Origin: Alistipes sp.
GTDB taxonomy: Bacteria; Bacteroidota; Bacteroidia; Bacteroidales; Rikenellaceae
DNA length: 64,000 nucleotides
Direction of reading: 5' to 3'
Assembly (NCBI GenBank): GCA_017437045.1
Contig: JAFSBY010000002.1
Span: 98,112 to 162,111 of the forward strand
Positions 36,918 through 46,523 of the stretch are shown here, in pieces (the stretch's first letter is position 1; the number at the start of each line of letters is the position of its first letter). The notes below the pieces were generated by a model, which did no database searches, was not told the origin of the DNA, and saw only the letters and a program-made list of their open reading frames with translations. A program made the position numbers and the translations under genes.

Positions 36918-38519
36918 CTATTCGACCTTGGTGATGCGCAGCAGCAGATAGGGCATGTCGGGCAGACGCACATCACGATGCTGCTTGTCATAGACGCGGT
37001 AGTCGATTACTTCGGTTGCCTCGAAGAGCTCGGGATACTCCGTGATGGTCATCTCCCACAGATTGATGATCTCGACTTTATACTTTGTGCCCGCTTTCGG
37101 ACGAGAGTAGGGGCCATTTGAACGCGGCAGATTGAATCGCCACGAAGAGAGGATCTGTTTCCCCAAATTGACTAAATAGTACCCCTCACCACAGGTCGAG
37201 GTGAACTCATCACGACTGATGTCGGCCATCATCGGGGCGTTGGGAGCCTCTTCCAAAATCTGACGCAGGAAGGCGATACGACGCCAACTCTCGCCCTTTA
37301 ATTCTCCACCATCGGACCAATAAACAAACTCCTTTTCCGCCGGATTGCGGTAGCATTCGCCATGTGTGACATAGATGCCGCCCAGCAGACCGTTCGTGAC
37401 GAAATAGGTCATCTGTTGCGGGCTTAATCGTGCCCATCGTTCGCGGATGTTGCCTTCGTAGCCGATCTCGTCGCAGATAATCGGTTTGCGGTAGATCTGA
37501 CGCAGGGTGGCCGAGGCTGTCGAGGAGAAGACAGGGCCCTCGTCCTGAATGCTGACGTGGGTAAATTCATCCATCCAATAGTCGAAATAGACCGCCGTGC
37601 CACCGTGGATCGAACAGAGGTGGCGATAGGGATCGGCAGCGACCATGGCGCGGGTCAGTACCTTCCAATCCTCGCGCGTTTTTGTCTTGACCAGGTCCCA
37701 TTCGTTGGCGAGCGACCACCAGACATTGCGGTAGGCCCCTACGCGGGCGATCAGGTATTCCAGATAGCGGATGTGTTCCTCGTTCGAGAGTGCATCCAGC
37801 CCCCACATGCCACGATCGTAGGGGTGAAAGAGGATCAGATCGGCCTCGATGCCGAGTGCCATGAGTTGCTCGATGCGATGATCGAGATTCTGGAAGAAAT
37901 CGGTATCAAATCGGGTGATATCCCACTCGAAGTGCTCTTTTCCATCCGCCCCTTTGGTACGACTTTTCAAGAGGAAGGGGTAGCTCATCGGCTCCTCCTC
38001 GGGGCAGGGGAAATCTTTGGGCAGGATGCAGAAACGGGTCTTGTTGAAGCCGGTTTTCGAGAGGCTTTCGATCGTCTTCTCTTGTGTTTGGGGACGGAAC
38101 AAGGCCAGGGCGTAGTTGGTCGTGCCGAAGGGCATATAGCGTCTCCCGTCGGCATAGACAAATCCGGTTCCGCGGGCGGAGACCATGCCGTGGTTGTTCC
38201 CCGTAGGGGCGGTTGCTATGAGTTTGCCGCGCTGACGGTTCATGGCGCGTACCCGGCTATGGGTCGTATAGCTCCATTCACCCTCGGCTGTGGGCATAAA
38301 ACGGATGCGATAGGTATCGTTGCCGTCGTAGAAACCACGTACGGTGATCGAACGCTCGCCGTTGGTAAACGTTGCGGAGAGTTCCACATCGAAGGGATTT
38401 CCTGTTGTGGCGTGGGTGAAGGCCAATTCAAAGCGGTCCCAGCATTCGACAGAAGGTTGTGCCCAGACGGATGTTGTGATCAGCAGCAGGGCGGCAATCA
38501 GTAGGTTGTGTAGTCTCAT
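36918..38519 (-). CDS. DUF5060/DUF4038-type glycoside hydrolase, secreted
   Basis: 533 residues with a signal peptide ending SVWAQ. The N-terminal 90 residues form a beta-sandwich of DUF5060 type (FELAFTHATTGNPFDVELSATF), followed by a TIM barrel of the DUF4038 kind (FVYADGRRYMPFGTTNYAL) and a C-terminal beta domain of DUF5605 type. SLANEWDL (Glu, likely acid/base) and ICDEIGYEG (Glu, likely nucleophile) fit a retaining clan GH-A hydrolase. Related families cleave plant cell-wall side chains, but the substrate cannot be read from sequence. It is the last gene of the tatD-tcdA-prdX group, 11 bases after prdX. Confidence 0.8.
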   Translation of the reverse strand: MRLHNLLIAALLLITTSVWAQPSVECWDRFELAFTHATTGNPFDVELSATFTNGERSITVRGFYDGNDTYRIRFMPTAEGEWSYTTHSRVRAMNRQRGKLIATAPTGNNHGMVSARGTGFVYADGRRYMPFGTTNYALALFRPQTQEKTIESLSKTGFNKTRFCILPKDFPCPEEEPMSYPFLLKSRTKGADGKEHFEWDITRFDTDFFQNLDHRIEQLMALGIEADLILFHPYDRGMWGLDALSNEEHIRYLEYLIARVGAYRNVWWSLANEWDLVKTKTREDWKVLTRAMVAADPYRHLCSIHGGTAVYFDYWMDEFTHVSIQDEGPVFSSTASATLRQIYRKPIICDEIGYEGNIRERWARLSPQQMTYFVTNGLLGGIYVTHGECYRNPAEKEFVYWSDGGELKGESWRRIAFLRQILEEAPNAPMMADISRDEFTSTCGEGYYLVNLGKQILSSWRFNLPRSNGPYSRPKAGTKYKVEIINLWEMTITEYPELFEATEVIDYRVYDKQHRDVRLPDMPYLLLRITKVE

Positions 38520-38530
38520 AGGTGGTGCTA

Positions 38531-39049
38531 TTAGGGTGTAGTCGTATTTGGTTCGTAGAGTTCGATAAACTCGTAACTATTCCCGACGGCCGCTAAGTAG
38601 CGCAAGAAATCCTCCAGGGCGATGACCACCGTGGCGCGGTTGTCGTTCGGGTGGAACGAAAGCGAGGGGTAGTGCCGCAGGTTGGCATCTAAAAAGAGGT
38701 GGACGTGCTGCTCGGGATCGTTGATCAGACCAAAGGGCGAGACCGATCCGGGACGCAGCCCCAACCACCGCTCCATGCGTTGCTCGGAGGCAAAGGTGAG
38801 CTTGCCCTGATGGAGGCGTTGCTCAAGGTCGTGGATTGCCAGCGACTGCTCGCAATCGAAGCAGACGAGGTAGTGGCGATTGCCCTTGTGGTTGCGGAAG
38901 AAGAGATTCTTGCAATGCTTCGACCCATCGTCATGCCAATGTTGGCGGGCAATCTCGATGGTCGGTGCTTCGGGGTGGGTGTACCACGTGTAGGGAATCT
39001 GGTGGCGGTCGAGAAAATCGAATACGACCTGCATGCGTGTCTGATCCAT
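38531..39049 (-). CDS. YbaK/ProX-type aminoacyl-tRNA deacylase
   Basis: 172 residues. The INS/YbaK editing fold is recognised from HCKNLFFRNHKGNRHYLVC, containing the conserved Lys, and GSVSPFGLINDPE, which is characteristic of the free-standing PrdX/ProX proteins that hydrolyse Ala-tRNA(Pro). It probably clears misacylated tRNA. Two bases separate it from tcdA; a tRNA-modifying enzyme and a deacylase in one operon suit each other. Confidence 0.85.
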   Translation of the reverse strand: MDQTRMQVVFDFLDRHQIPYTWYTHPEAPTIEIARQHWHDDGSKHCKNLFFRNHKGNRHYLVCFDCEQSLAIHDLEQRLHQGKLTFASEQRMERWLGLRPGSVSPFGLINDPEQHVHLFLDANLRHYPSLSFHPNDNRATVVIALEDFLRYLAAVGNSYEFIELYEPNTTTP

Positions 39050-39051
39050 CG

Positions 39052-39774
39052 CTACAACTCGTCAATTAAACCACGAATGACCACCGAGGCACAACCGATA
39101 CCGAAGAGGGCCGGCAGGTAGGAGATCGTGCCACATTGCGATTTCTTGTTCTGCTCCTCGGCCAGAATCATTGCTCCCTCGCGTACCGGCTCGGGCGAAA
39201 ATACGGCCTTGAAACCCTTGTAAATGCCCACCTTGTGGAGGCGTTTGCGCAGCATGTGGGCTAACGGGCAGTGGTGGGTCTTCGAGATATCCTTGATTTC
39301 GAGCTGCGTGGGGTCCATCTTTGCACCGGCACCCATCGAGCTGACTAAAGGCAGTTTACGCTCCAAGGCGGCCACGATCAGGGCTAATTTGGGCGAGAGC
39401 GTGTCGATGGCATCGACCACGTAGTCGTAACGAGCGGCATCGAGCAGCGTGTAGGTCTCCTCGTCTTTGATGTAGCGGTTTACGATCGTGAGTTCGATCG
39501 CGGGATTGATGTCGCGCAGTCGCTCGGCTAACACCTCGGCCTTTGGGCGACCTACGGTCGAGTGCAGGGCCACAAGTTGGCGGTTGATGTTGGTGGTGCC
39601 CACCGTGTCGGCATCGGCTATGGTCATGCGTCCCACGCCGGCACGCGCAATCATCTCGGCGGCATAGGCTCCGACGCCTCCCAAGCCGACAACCAGGACA
39701 TGTGCCCGGCTAAGTTGTGCCAATTTTTCGCTTCCGAGCAGTAACTCGGTGCGTTCTAACCAATTATCTGTCAT
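39052..39774 (-). CDS. tcdA: tRNA threonylcarbamoyladenosine dehydratase
   Basis: 240 residues, E1-like (MoeB/ThiF) family. The nucleotide-binding GLGGVGAYAAEMIARAG lies near residue 29, then ADTVGTTNINRQ, VDAIDTLSPK and a catalytic-Cys region around HHCPLAHMLRKRL, as in TcdA/CsdL. It cyclises t6A to ct6A at position 37 of tRNAs. Start overlaps the tatD stop by four bases (ATGA), so translation is coupled. Confidence 0.9.
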   Translation of the reverse strand: MTDNWLERTELLLGSEKLAQLSRAHVLVVGLGGVGAYAAEMIARAGVGRMTIADADTVGTTNINRQLVALHSTVGRPKAEVLAERLRDINPAIELTIVNRYIKDEETYTLLDAARYDYVVDAIDTLSPKLALIVAALERKLPLVSSMGAGAKMDPTQLEIKDISKTHHCPLAHMLRKRLHKVGIYKGFKAVFSPEPVREGAMILAEEQNKKSQCGTISYLPALFGIGCASVVIRGLIDEL

Positions 39775-40352
39775 TGTTTTACGAATATTCGTTGGTAGTT
39801 CTTGCAGATGGCCTCCTGCAGCTCTTCGAGCGGGATGTTGCGCCGAACAGCAACCTCGGTGTAGAGGGCCTCGATGGCAGTTTCGGCTTCATCCGTCTCG
39901 ATAAAGAGCCGATCGAGCGGCATCTGTTGCAACACCTCTAAGCTCTTGGGCGAGCGGAGCGACCGTAGCCCGAAGGAGAGGTAATAACCGCGTTGGAGCG
40001 CACGCGCAGCCTGCGGAAGAGAACCGATAAATCCGTGGAAAATCACGGCCGGCAACTGCCGCGCAGTCAGGCACTGCATCACCTCTTCAAAGGCGCGTAC
40101 GACGTGCAGGACCACCGGTTTTTGGTGCTCCTCGGCCAGCGCGAGCTGTTCGATGAAGCGTTGCTTTTGCAGCTCGAACGGAACATCGCAGGCTCGATCC
40201 AATCCGATCTCGCCCACGGCATCGGCCGCGGCGATCTCGTCGGCAGTGGGGAGCGAGGCGGTTGTCACCTGCCAGGGGTGTACCCCGACGGTGCGAATTG
40301 TGGTGGCCCGAGTGGGGCGATGGGTGTGTATGTCGATCCATTCGCGCTTCAT
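39771..40352 (-). CDS. TatD-family metal-dependent hydrolase, short form
   Basis: 193 residues, against about 260 for typical TatD. WIDIHTH (9-11) provides the first metal ligands; GEIGLDRAC, VLHVVRA, IFHGFIGS and LFIETDEAE follow in the family order, so the barrel is reduced but its metal site is retained. DNase or phosphodiesterase activity is likely. The -7 box lies only about six bases ahead of ATG 40352, so the mRNA may be leaderless. First of a four-gene operon. Confidence 0.85.
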   Translation of the reverse strand: MKREWIDIHTHRPTRATTIRTVGVHPWQVTTASLPTADEIAAADAVGEIGLDRACDVPFELQKQRFIEQLALAEEHQKPVVLHVVRAFEEVMQCLTARQLPAVIFHGFIGSLPQAARALQRGYYLSFGLRSLRSPKSLEVLQQMPLDRLFIETDEAETAIEALYTEVAVRRNIPLEELQEAICKNYQRIFVKQ

Positions 40353-40357
40353 CGGGA

Positions 40358-40365
40358 CAAATATA
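40358..40365 (-). promoter_or_regulatory. -7 box of the tatD operon
   Basis: Minus strand TATATTTG, ending six bases before the tatD start codon; transcription would begin at or next to the ATG. Confidence 0.55.
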
Positions 40366-40429
40366 TAAATAATTTTAGGAATGAGGCGAAATAATGGTGT
40401 TCTGATTGGGTTATGTCAGAAAAAAATCG

Positions 40430-40447
40430 TATTTTCGCACGCGAAAA
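40430..40447 (+). promoter_or_regulatory. Candidate nqr promoter with overlapping palindrome
   Basis: TATTTTCG at 40430-40437 is one base off the Bacteroidota -7 box, about 75 bases before nqrA. It overlaps a perfect inverted repeat, TTTTCGC-AC-GCGAAAA (40432-40447), which could be a repressor site or a leader hairpin. Confidence 0.45.
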
Positions 40448-40512
40448 TGCTGTTAGTCTAATAACAAAGCACTTAACTAACATAATTAACAAATAATCAA
40501 ACACATTTAACC

Positions 40513-41868
40513 ATGTCGAAAATCATTTCGTTACGTAAGGGTCTCGACATCAACCTCGCAGGTGCGGCTGAAAAGCAGCTGACGGAGCTTCCGTTGGCCG
40601 CCGAGTATGGTCTCTCGCCGCTCGATTTCGAGGGGGTAACGCCCAAGTTGCTGGTTAAGGTGGGGGATGAGGTAAAGGCAGGTACGCCGCTCTTCTTCAA
40701 TAAAGCAGATGAGCGCGTGCTGTTCACTTCGCCGGTGAGCGGTGTGGTGGCTGCCATCAACCGTGGCGAGAAGCGCAAGGTGCTCTCCGTGACGGTAACC
40801 CCCTCCAAGGAGCAGAGCTATGAGCAGTTCCCGAAACTCGATCTGAAGCAGGCTACCCGTGAGCAGATTGTCGAGCAGTTGCTCAAGTCGGGCCTTTGGC
40901 CGATGTTTGTGCAGCGTCCCTATGGCATCATTGCCAATCCTTCGGATCAGCCGAAGGCGATCTTTGTGTCGGCATTTGACTCGGCTCCGCTGGCCCCCGA
41001 TTTCAACTTCGTGTTGGAGCAGGAGGGTGCCAATCTGCAGGCCGGTATCGAGCTGTTGGGTCGTCTGACCGCCGGCAAGGTACACCTGTCGATGCGTGCC
41101 AAGTGCGAGGGTAAGATGGCCGAGTTGAAGGGTGCCGAGTTGCACACCTTTGCCGGTAAGCACCCCGTGGGTAATGTCGGTGTACAGATGCACCACATCG
41201 ACCCGATCAACAAGGGTGAGGTGGCCTGGACGATCAATATCCAGGATCTGGCCATCCTCGGTCGCTTCGTGCGTGAGGGTAAGGTCGATATGCACAAGAT
41301 GATCGCCCTGACCGGTTCGGAGGTCGAGGCTCCGCAGTATTACCGTGTGATTGCCGGTGCCCGCATCGACTCGATCGTGGCCGGTAAGATCAAGGCCCAG
41401 AAGGAGGGCGATAAGGTGCGTCTGATCGCCGGAAACGTGCTGACGGGTCTGAAGCGTTCGGAGCAGGAGTTCCTGGCCTTTTATGCCAATCAGATGACGG
41501 TGATCCCCGAGGGTGATAAGTATGAGCTGCTGGGCTGGATGATGCCCCGCTTCAAGAAGTTCTCGGTGTCGCGTGCCTACTTCTCGTGGATCTGCCCGAA
41601 GAAGAAGTTCAAGCTCGATACGAATCTCAATGGTGGCGAGCGTCCCTTCGTCGTAACGGGTCTCTATGAGCAGTATCTGCCGATGGACATCTACCCGATG
41701 TATCTGCTGAAGGCTTGTATGGCCGGTGATATCGATAAGATGGAGAACCTGGGTATCTATGAGGTTGTCGAAGAGGACTTTGCACTCTGCGAGTTCGTCG
41801 ATCCCTCGAAGATCGAGATCCAGCAGGTGATCCGCGATGGTATTAACTTAATGATCAAGGAGGCATAA
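40513..41868 (+). CDS. nqrA: Na+-translocating NADH:quinone reductase subunit A
   Basis: 451 residues, normal NqrA size. The N-terminal KGLDINLAGAA and the biotinyl-like segment PLFFNKADERVLFTSPVSGVV are characteristic, as is the KHPVGNVGVQMHHIDPINKGE block. Peripheral cytoplasmic subunit that contacts quinone-binding NqrB. First of six contiguous nqr genes. Confidence 0.95.
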   Translation: MSKIISLRKGLDINLAGAAEKQLTELPLAAEYGLSPLDFEGVTPKLLVKVGDEVKAGTPLFFNKADERVLFTSPVSGVVAAINRGEKRKVLSVTVTPSKEQSYEQFPKLDLKQATREQIVEQLLKSGLWPMFVQRPYGIIANPSDQPKAIFVSAFDSAPLAPDFNFVLEQEGANLQAGIELLGRLTAGKVHLSMRAKCEGKMAELKGAELHTFAGKHPVGNVGVQMHHIDPINKGEVAWTINIQDLAILGRFVREGKVDMHKMIALTGSEVEAPQYYRVIAGARIDSIVAGKIKAQKEGDKVRLIAGNVLTGLKRSEQEFLAFYANQMTVIPEGDKYELLGWMMPRFKKFSVSRAYFSWICPKKKFKLDTNLNGGERPFVVTGLYEQYLPMDIYPMYLLKACMAGDIDKMENLGIYEVVEEDFALCEFVDPSKIEIQQVIRDGINLMIKEA

Positions 41869-41871
41869 ACG

Positions 41872-43062
41872 ATGAGCAAGCTGAGAAACTTAGTTGATAA
41901 GATGAAGCCGACCTTCTCCAAGGGGGGTAAGTTGAGCTTCCTGGCTTCGACCTTCGAGGCCTTCGAGACCTTCCTGTTTGTTCCCAATACGACGACGGCG
42001 AAGGGTGCTCATATCCGCGACTGCAACGATATGAAGCGCACGATGATCATGGTGATCGTGGCTCTGTTGCCCGCTTTTGTGTTTGGTTGCTGGTGGACCG
42101 GTGAGCAGGTTGCCGAGGCTTGTGGCCTGGAGTGGACGCTCTGGAACAGCTTCTGGTATGGTTTTGTGCGCATCCTGCCGATGGTGGCCGTGTCGTATAT
42201 CGTCGGTCTGGCCATCGAGTTCTACTTCGCCCAGGTGCGTGGTCACGAGGTCAATGAGGGCTTCCTCGTTTCGGGTCTGTTGATCCCGATGGTGATGCCC
42301 GTCTCGACACCGTTGTGGATGGTAGGTGTCGCTACGGCCTTTGCTGTGATCTTCGGTAAGGAGGTCTTTGGCGGTACGGGTATGAACATCTTCAACCCCG
42401 CATTGCTGGCTCGTGCCTTCGTATTCTTTGCCTATACGCCCTTTATCTCGGGTGAGAAGGTGTGGTATTCGGATTGGACGATGATGGGTGCTGAGAAGCT
42501 CTCGACCGATGCTATTACGGGTGCTACGGCCCTCGAGAAGCTCGCTACGTCGAATGCGGAGGTGCTGCAAGGAACCTTGACGCAGGCTACCCTGGGTTGG
42601 GAGCCTCTGGATGCCTTCTTTGGCTTTATTCCGGGTTCGTTTGGTGAGACCTCGACGCTGGCTATCCTGATCGGTGCTGCGGTGCTGCTCTTCACGGGTA
42701 TCGCTTCGTGGCGTACGATGTTCTCGGTATTTGTCGGTGGTCTGGCTATGGGCTATCTGTTCCAGGTGCTGGGCGTCACGACCTATCCGGCTTGGTGGCA
42801 TCTGATCGTGGGCGGTTTCGCCTTCGGTGCAGTCTTCATGGCTACCGACCCCGTCACGTCGGCACAGACGAATAAGGGTAAGTACATCGTCGGCTTCATG
42901 ACCGGTGCGTTGGCCGTGCTGATCCGTGTGGTGAACCCCGCCTATCCCGAGGGTATGATGCTCGCTATCCTCTTCATGAATGCCCTGGCTCCGCTGGTGG
43001 ACTACTTCGTTGTAGAGGCCAATATCAAGCGTCGTAAGAACCGTGTAAAAACCATTAAATAA
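41872..43062 (+). CDS. nqrB: Na+-translocating NADH:quinone reductase subunit B
   Basis: 396 residues, about ten membrane helices. DAITGATALEKL holds the Thr to which FMN is covalently attached (SGAT-type motif, here TGAT). GTGMNIFNPALLARAF and FMATDPVTSAQT are further family motifs. It carries riboflavin and part of the Na+ channel. Three bases after nqrA. Confidence 0.95.
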   Translation: MSKLRNLVDKMKPTFSKGGKLSFLASTFEAFETFLFVPNTTTAKGAHIRDCNDMKRTMIMVIVALLPAFVFGCWWTGEQVAEACGLEWTLWNSFWYGFVRILPMVAVSYIVGLAIEFYFAQVRGHEVNEGFLVSGLLIPMVMPVSTPLWMVGVATAFAVIFGKEVFGGTGMNIFNPALLARAFVFFAYTPFISGEKVWYSDWTMMGAEKLSTDAITGATALEKLATSNAEVLQGTLTQATLGWEPLDAFFGFIPGSFGETSTLAILIGAAVLLFTGIASWRTMFSVFVGGLAMGYLFQVLGVTTYPAWWHLIVGGFAFGAVFMATDPVTSAQTNKGKYIVGFMTGALAVLIRVVNPAYPEGMMLAILFMNALAPLVDYFVVEANIKRRKNRVKTIK

Positions 43063-43073
43063 GTCGAAGCGAT

Positions 43074-43832
43074 ATGAATAAGAATAGCAATACCTATATT
43101 ATCATCTATTCGACGGTGATGGTCGTTGTCGTGGCTATTTTGCTGGCCGTGGCAGCTCTTTCGTTGCAGGATCTTCAGTATAAGAACGAGCTGAACGAAA
43201 AGAAGACGAACATCTTGCAGGCATTGGGTGCCGCAGAGGGTGCCGATTTCGATCAGTTGGTGAAGGCCTATGTGGTTGAGAATGGCCAGCAGACGGAGAC
43301 CCCTGCCGAGGATGTGTTCAATATGATGAAGACGAACAAGGACCTGCGCGATAACTACAAGGCAGGTAAGCTCTTCCTCTTCAAGGACAATGAGGGCCGC
43401 GTGGTGATCCCGATGGTCGGCATGGGTCTTTGGGGCGACATCTGGGGCTACATCGCTCTGGAGCAGGATATGAATACCGTAGCCGGTATCGTCATGGCCC
43501 ACAAGGGTGAGACCCCGGGTCTAGGTGCCGAGATCGCTACGCCGAAACACCAGGACCTTTATAGGGGTAAGACGATCTTCGAGGGTGACGAGTTCGTGGG
43601 TGTAACGCTCCGTAAGGGCGGTGCACAGAACCCGGCTCACGAGGTGGATGCCATCTCGGGTGGTACGAAGACCTCGGATGGCGTATCGGCCATGATCAAG
43701 GATTGTGTGGGTGCCTATGTTTCGGTCTTGAAGGCTTCGCCGGCAACGGATGCTGTCGAGCCGTGCGCCGAGGCATGCTGCGCAGCCCAGCAGACAGAGT
43801 GTGAAACCAATAATGTAGAGAACAATGAGTAA
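43074..43832 (+). CDS. nqrC: Na+-translocating NADH:quinone reductase subunit C
   Basis: 252 residues with one N-terminal membrane helix ([20 protein letters not shown]) and a periplasmic FMN domain. [14 protein letters not shown] contains the Thr for covalent FMN, with the usual SGAT reading SGGT. The C-terminus is a Cys-containing tail ([13 protein letters not shown]) not usual for NqrC. The nqrD start overlaps by eight bases. Confidence 0.93.
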   Translation: MNKNSNTYIIIYSTVMVVVVAILLAVAALSLQDLQYKNELNEKKTNILQALGAAEGADFDQLVKAYVVENGQQTETPAEDVFNMMKTNKDLRDNYKAGKLFLFKDNEGRVVIPMVGMGLWGDIWGYIALEQDMNTVAGIVMAHKGETPGLGAEIATPKHQDLYRGKTIFEGDEFVGVTLRKGGAQNPAHEVDAISGGTKTSDGVSAMIKDCVGAYVSVLKASPATDAVEPCAEACCAAQQTECETNNVENNE

Positions 43833-44454
43833 CAAGAATCTGAAATATCTGACCGGTCCGTTCTCGGCGAACAACCCGGTCATCGTGCAGATCTTGGGTA
43901 TCTGCTCGGCGTTGGCGGTTACCGTGAAGTTGGAGCCGGCCATCGTAATGGCTCTCTCGGTGACGGCCGTAACGGCTTTCTCCAACCTGGTGATGTCGCT
44001 CTTGCGTAATGGTCTTCCGTCGCGCATCCGCATCATCGTGCAGTTGGTTGTCATTGCCACGCTGGTAATCTTGGTCGATCAAGTGCTGAAAGCCTTTGTT
44101 TATGATGTCTCGAAGCAGCTTTCGGTCTATGTGGGTCTGATCATCACGAACTGTATCGTCATGGGTCGTGTCGAGGCCTTTGCATTGGGTAACGGCCCGT
44201 GGGCATCGTTCCTCGATGGTATCGGTAACGGTTTGGGCTATGGCCTGATTCTGGTCATTGTGGCCTTCTTCCGTGAGTTGCTCGGTTCGGGTACGCTCTT
44301 CGGCTTCCCGGTGTTGGAGAACGATTGGTTCAACCTGTATGCGTGTGGTTATTCGAATATGGGTCTGATGCTGTTCCCGCCGATGGCTCTGATCATCGTG
44401 GGTTGCATCATCTGGATTCACCGTTCGCGTAACAAGGATTTACAAGAAAAATAA
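43825..44454 (+). CDS. nqrD: Na+-translocating NADH:quinone reductase subunit D
   Basis: 209 residues, six membrane helices. [20 protein letters not shown] at the N-terminus and [14 protein letters not shown] are the conserved family blocks; the Cys residues bind the intramembrane iron centre together with NqrE. Confidence 0.95.
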   Translation: MSNKNLKYLTGPFSANNPVIVQILGICSALAVTVKLEPAIVMALSVTAVTAFSNLVMSLLRNGLPSRIRIIVQLVVIATLVILVDQVLKAFVYDVSKQLSVYVGLIITNCIVMGRVEAFALGNGPWASFLDGIGNGLGYGLILVIVAFFRELLGSGTLFGFPVLENDWFNLYACGYSNMGLMLFPPMALIIVGCIIWIHRSRNKDLQEK

Positions 44455-44468
44455 TGGAGGGTTAGGAT

Positions 44469-45200
44469 ATGGATACATTGAATCTTTTTATCAAGTCGAT
44501 CTTTATCGACAACATGGTCTTCGCCTTCTTCTTCGGTATGTGTTCCTACATTGCCGTGTCGAAGAGCGTCAAGACGGCCCTCGGTTTGGGTGCTGCGGTA
44601 ACGTTTGTACAGGTGATGACCGTGCCGCTGAACTTCCTCTTGTACAACTACATCCTCAAGCCCGGTGCACTTTCGTGGTGCGGCTATGAGTCGGTGGATT
44701 TGAGCTTCCTGACCTTCATCGTCTTCATCGCTACGATTGCTGCCTTTGTGCAGTTGGTGGAGATGATCGTCGAGAAGTTCTCGCCGGCACTCTATAGCCA
44801 GCTGGGTATCTTCCTGCCGCTGATTGCTGTGAACTGCGCCATCATGGGTGGTTCGCTCTTCATGCAGCAGAAGGTCGATGGTGCCGAGATGACCACCGTA
44901 TGGGAGTCGATCGTCTATGGTCTGGGCTCGGGTCTGGGCTGGTGGCTGGCTATTGTGATGATGGCTGCCATCCGTGAGAAGACGACCTACTCGCACATTC
45001 CGGCTGCGCTGAAAGGCCCCGGTATCGCCTTTATTATTACGGGTCTGATGGGTATCGCCTTCATGATCTTCTCGGGTATTCAGTTCAAGAGCAGCGAGGA
45101 GGCCGAGAAGGTCGAGGCTGCCGAGCCGAAGATCGAGGTGGTCGAGGCCGTGGAGACCGAGCAGACGCCCGTAGCTGAAAACGATCAGGTAAACCTTTAA
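44469..45200 (+). CDS. nqrE: Na+-translocating NADH:quinone reductase subunit E with acidic tail
   Basis: 243 residues. The first 205 match NqrE ([42 protein letters not shown]). The last 35 form a Glu/Val-rich hydrophilic extension ([20 protein letters not shown]) beyond the usual end. Forms the iron-binding pair with NqrD. The tail would face the cytoplasm if topology is conserved; its role is unknown. Confidence 0.93.
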   Translation: MDTLNLFIKSIFIDNMVFAFFFGMCSYIAVSKSVKTALGLGAAVTFVQVMTVPLNFLLYNYILKPGALSWCGYESVDLSFLTFIVFIATIAAFVQLVEMIVEKFSPALYSQLGIFLPLIAVNCAIMGGSLFMQQKVDGAEMTTVWESIVYGLGSGLGWWLAIVMMAAIREKTTYSHIPAALKGPGIAFIITGLMGIAFMIFSGIQFKSSEEAEKVEAAEPKIEVVEAVETEQTPVAENDQVNL

Positions 45201-45215
45201 TGAGAGAATAGGAAT

Positions 45216-46478
45216 ATGACACAGACAATTATTGTTGCAATCGTAGCCTTTCTGGTGGTGATCCTCCTCTTGGTGGCACTGCTTCTCTTTGCAAAGGCTA
45301 AGCTGACCTCGTCGGGTGCTGTCACGATCGACGTGAACGACGGGGATAAGGTCATCGAGGCCGAGAGCGGTTCGACGCTGCTGGCTACGCTGGCCGATAA
45401 TAAGATTTTCCTCCCCTCGGCTTGCGGTGGTGGTGGTGCCTGCGGTATGTGTAAGTGCCAGGTCATGGAGGGTGGCGGTGAGCTGCTCCCGACCGAGACG
45501 GGCTTCATTTCGCGCAAGATGGCCAAGGAGCATTGGCGTCTGGGTTGCCAGGTGAAGGTGAAGGAGAATATGAAGATCCGCGTACCGGAGTCGGTGCTGG
45601 GTGTGAAGAAGTGGGAGTGCGAGGTGATCTCGAACCGCAATATCTCGACCTTCCTCAAGGAGTTCGTCGTGAAGTTGCCCGAGGGCGAGACGCTGAACTT
45701 CCGCAGTGGTGGCTACATCCAGATCGACATCCCGCAGTACGATGCGATTAAATTCTCGGATATGGACATCGACGAGCAGTTCCGTGCCGACTGGGATAAG
45801 TTCAAGATGTGGGATCTGGTGACCACGAACCCCGAGCCGACCTTCCGTGCCTACTCGATGGCTAACCACCCTGCAGAGGGCAATATCATCATGCTCAACA
45901 TCCGTATTGCTACGCCGCCGTTCGACCGCGTCAATGGTGGCTTCATGAAGGTGAACCCGGGTATCTGCTCGTCGTACATCTTCTCGCGCAAGCCGGGTGA
46001 TAAGGTGACCATCTCGGGTCCCTACGGTGAGTTCTTCCTCGATGAGAATCTGCCCGACACGCAGGAGCTGATCTTCATCGGTGGTGGTGCCGGTATGGCT
46101 CCGATGCGCAGCCACCTGATGCACCTGTTCAAGACCGAGAAGACGAAGCGTCCCGTATCGTTCTGGTATGGTGCCCGTGCACTGAAGGAGGCTCCCTACA
46201 TGGATGAGTTCAACGCCATCCAGGAGGAGTTCCCCAACTTCAAGATGAATTTGGCTCTCGACCGCCCCGATCCGGAGGCTGATGCCAAGGGTGTGGCCTA
46301 CACGGCAGGTTTCGTACACAATGTGCTGTATGAGAACTACCTGAAGAACCACGAGGCTCCGGAGGATTGCATCTACCTGATGTGCGGACCTCCGATGATG
46401 ATCGGTGCTGTGGTGAATATGCTCGATTCGCTGGGCGTTCCGCCGGAGAATATCCTCTACGATAACTTCGGTTCGTAG
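45216..46478 (+). CDS. nqrF: Na+-translocating NADH:quinone reductase subunit F
   Basis: 420 residues. An N-terminal helix, then a plant-type 2Fe-2S domain with ACGGGGACGMCKC and a fourth Cys in LGCQVKV, followed by FAD- and NADH-binding domains: FRAYSMANHP, FIGGGAGMAPMRSH and YLMCGPPMM. It takes electrons from NADH into the complex. Last gene of the operon, followed by a hairpin terminator. Confidence 0.96.
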   Translation: MTQTIIVAIVAFLVVILLLVALLLFAKAKLTSSGAVTIDVNDGDKVIEAESGSTLLATLADNKIFLPSACGGGGACGMCKCQVMEGGGELLPTETGFISRKMAKEHWRLGCQVKVKENMKIRVPESVLGVKKWECEVISNRNISTFLKEFVVKLPEGETLNFRSGGYIQIDIPQYDAIKFSDMDIDEQFRADWDKFKMWDLVTTNPEPTFRAYSMANHPAEGNIIMLNIRIATPPFDRVNGGFMKVNPGICSSYIFSRKPGDKVTISGPYGEFFLDENLPDTQELIFIGGGAGMAPMRSHLMHLFKTEKTKRPVSFWYGARALKEAPYMDEFNAIQEEFPNFKMNLALDRPDPEADAKGVAYTAGFVHNVLYENYLKNHEAPEDCIYLMCGPPMMIGAVVNMLDSLGVPPENILYDNFGS

Positions 46479-46523
46479 CGTAAGCGAATGGCTGAAAGCA
46501 CCCGCAAGGGTGCGCATGAAACG

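Noticed and set aside
36918-40352. Polysaccharide utilisation locus around the glycoside hydrolase
   Set aside because: The neighbours are tRNA-quality and housekeeping genes; no SusCD pair, regulator or second carbohydrate enzyme is present.
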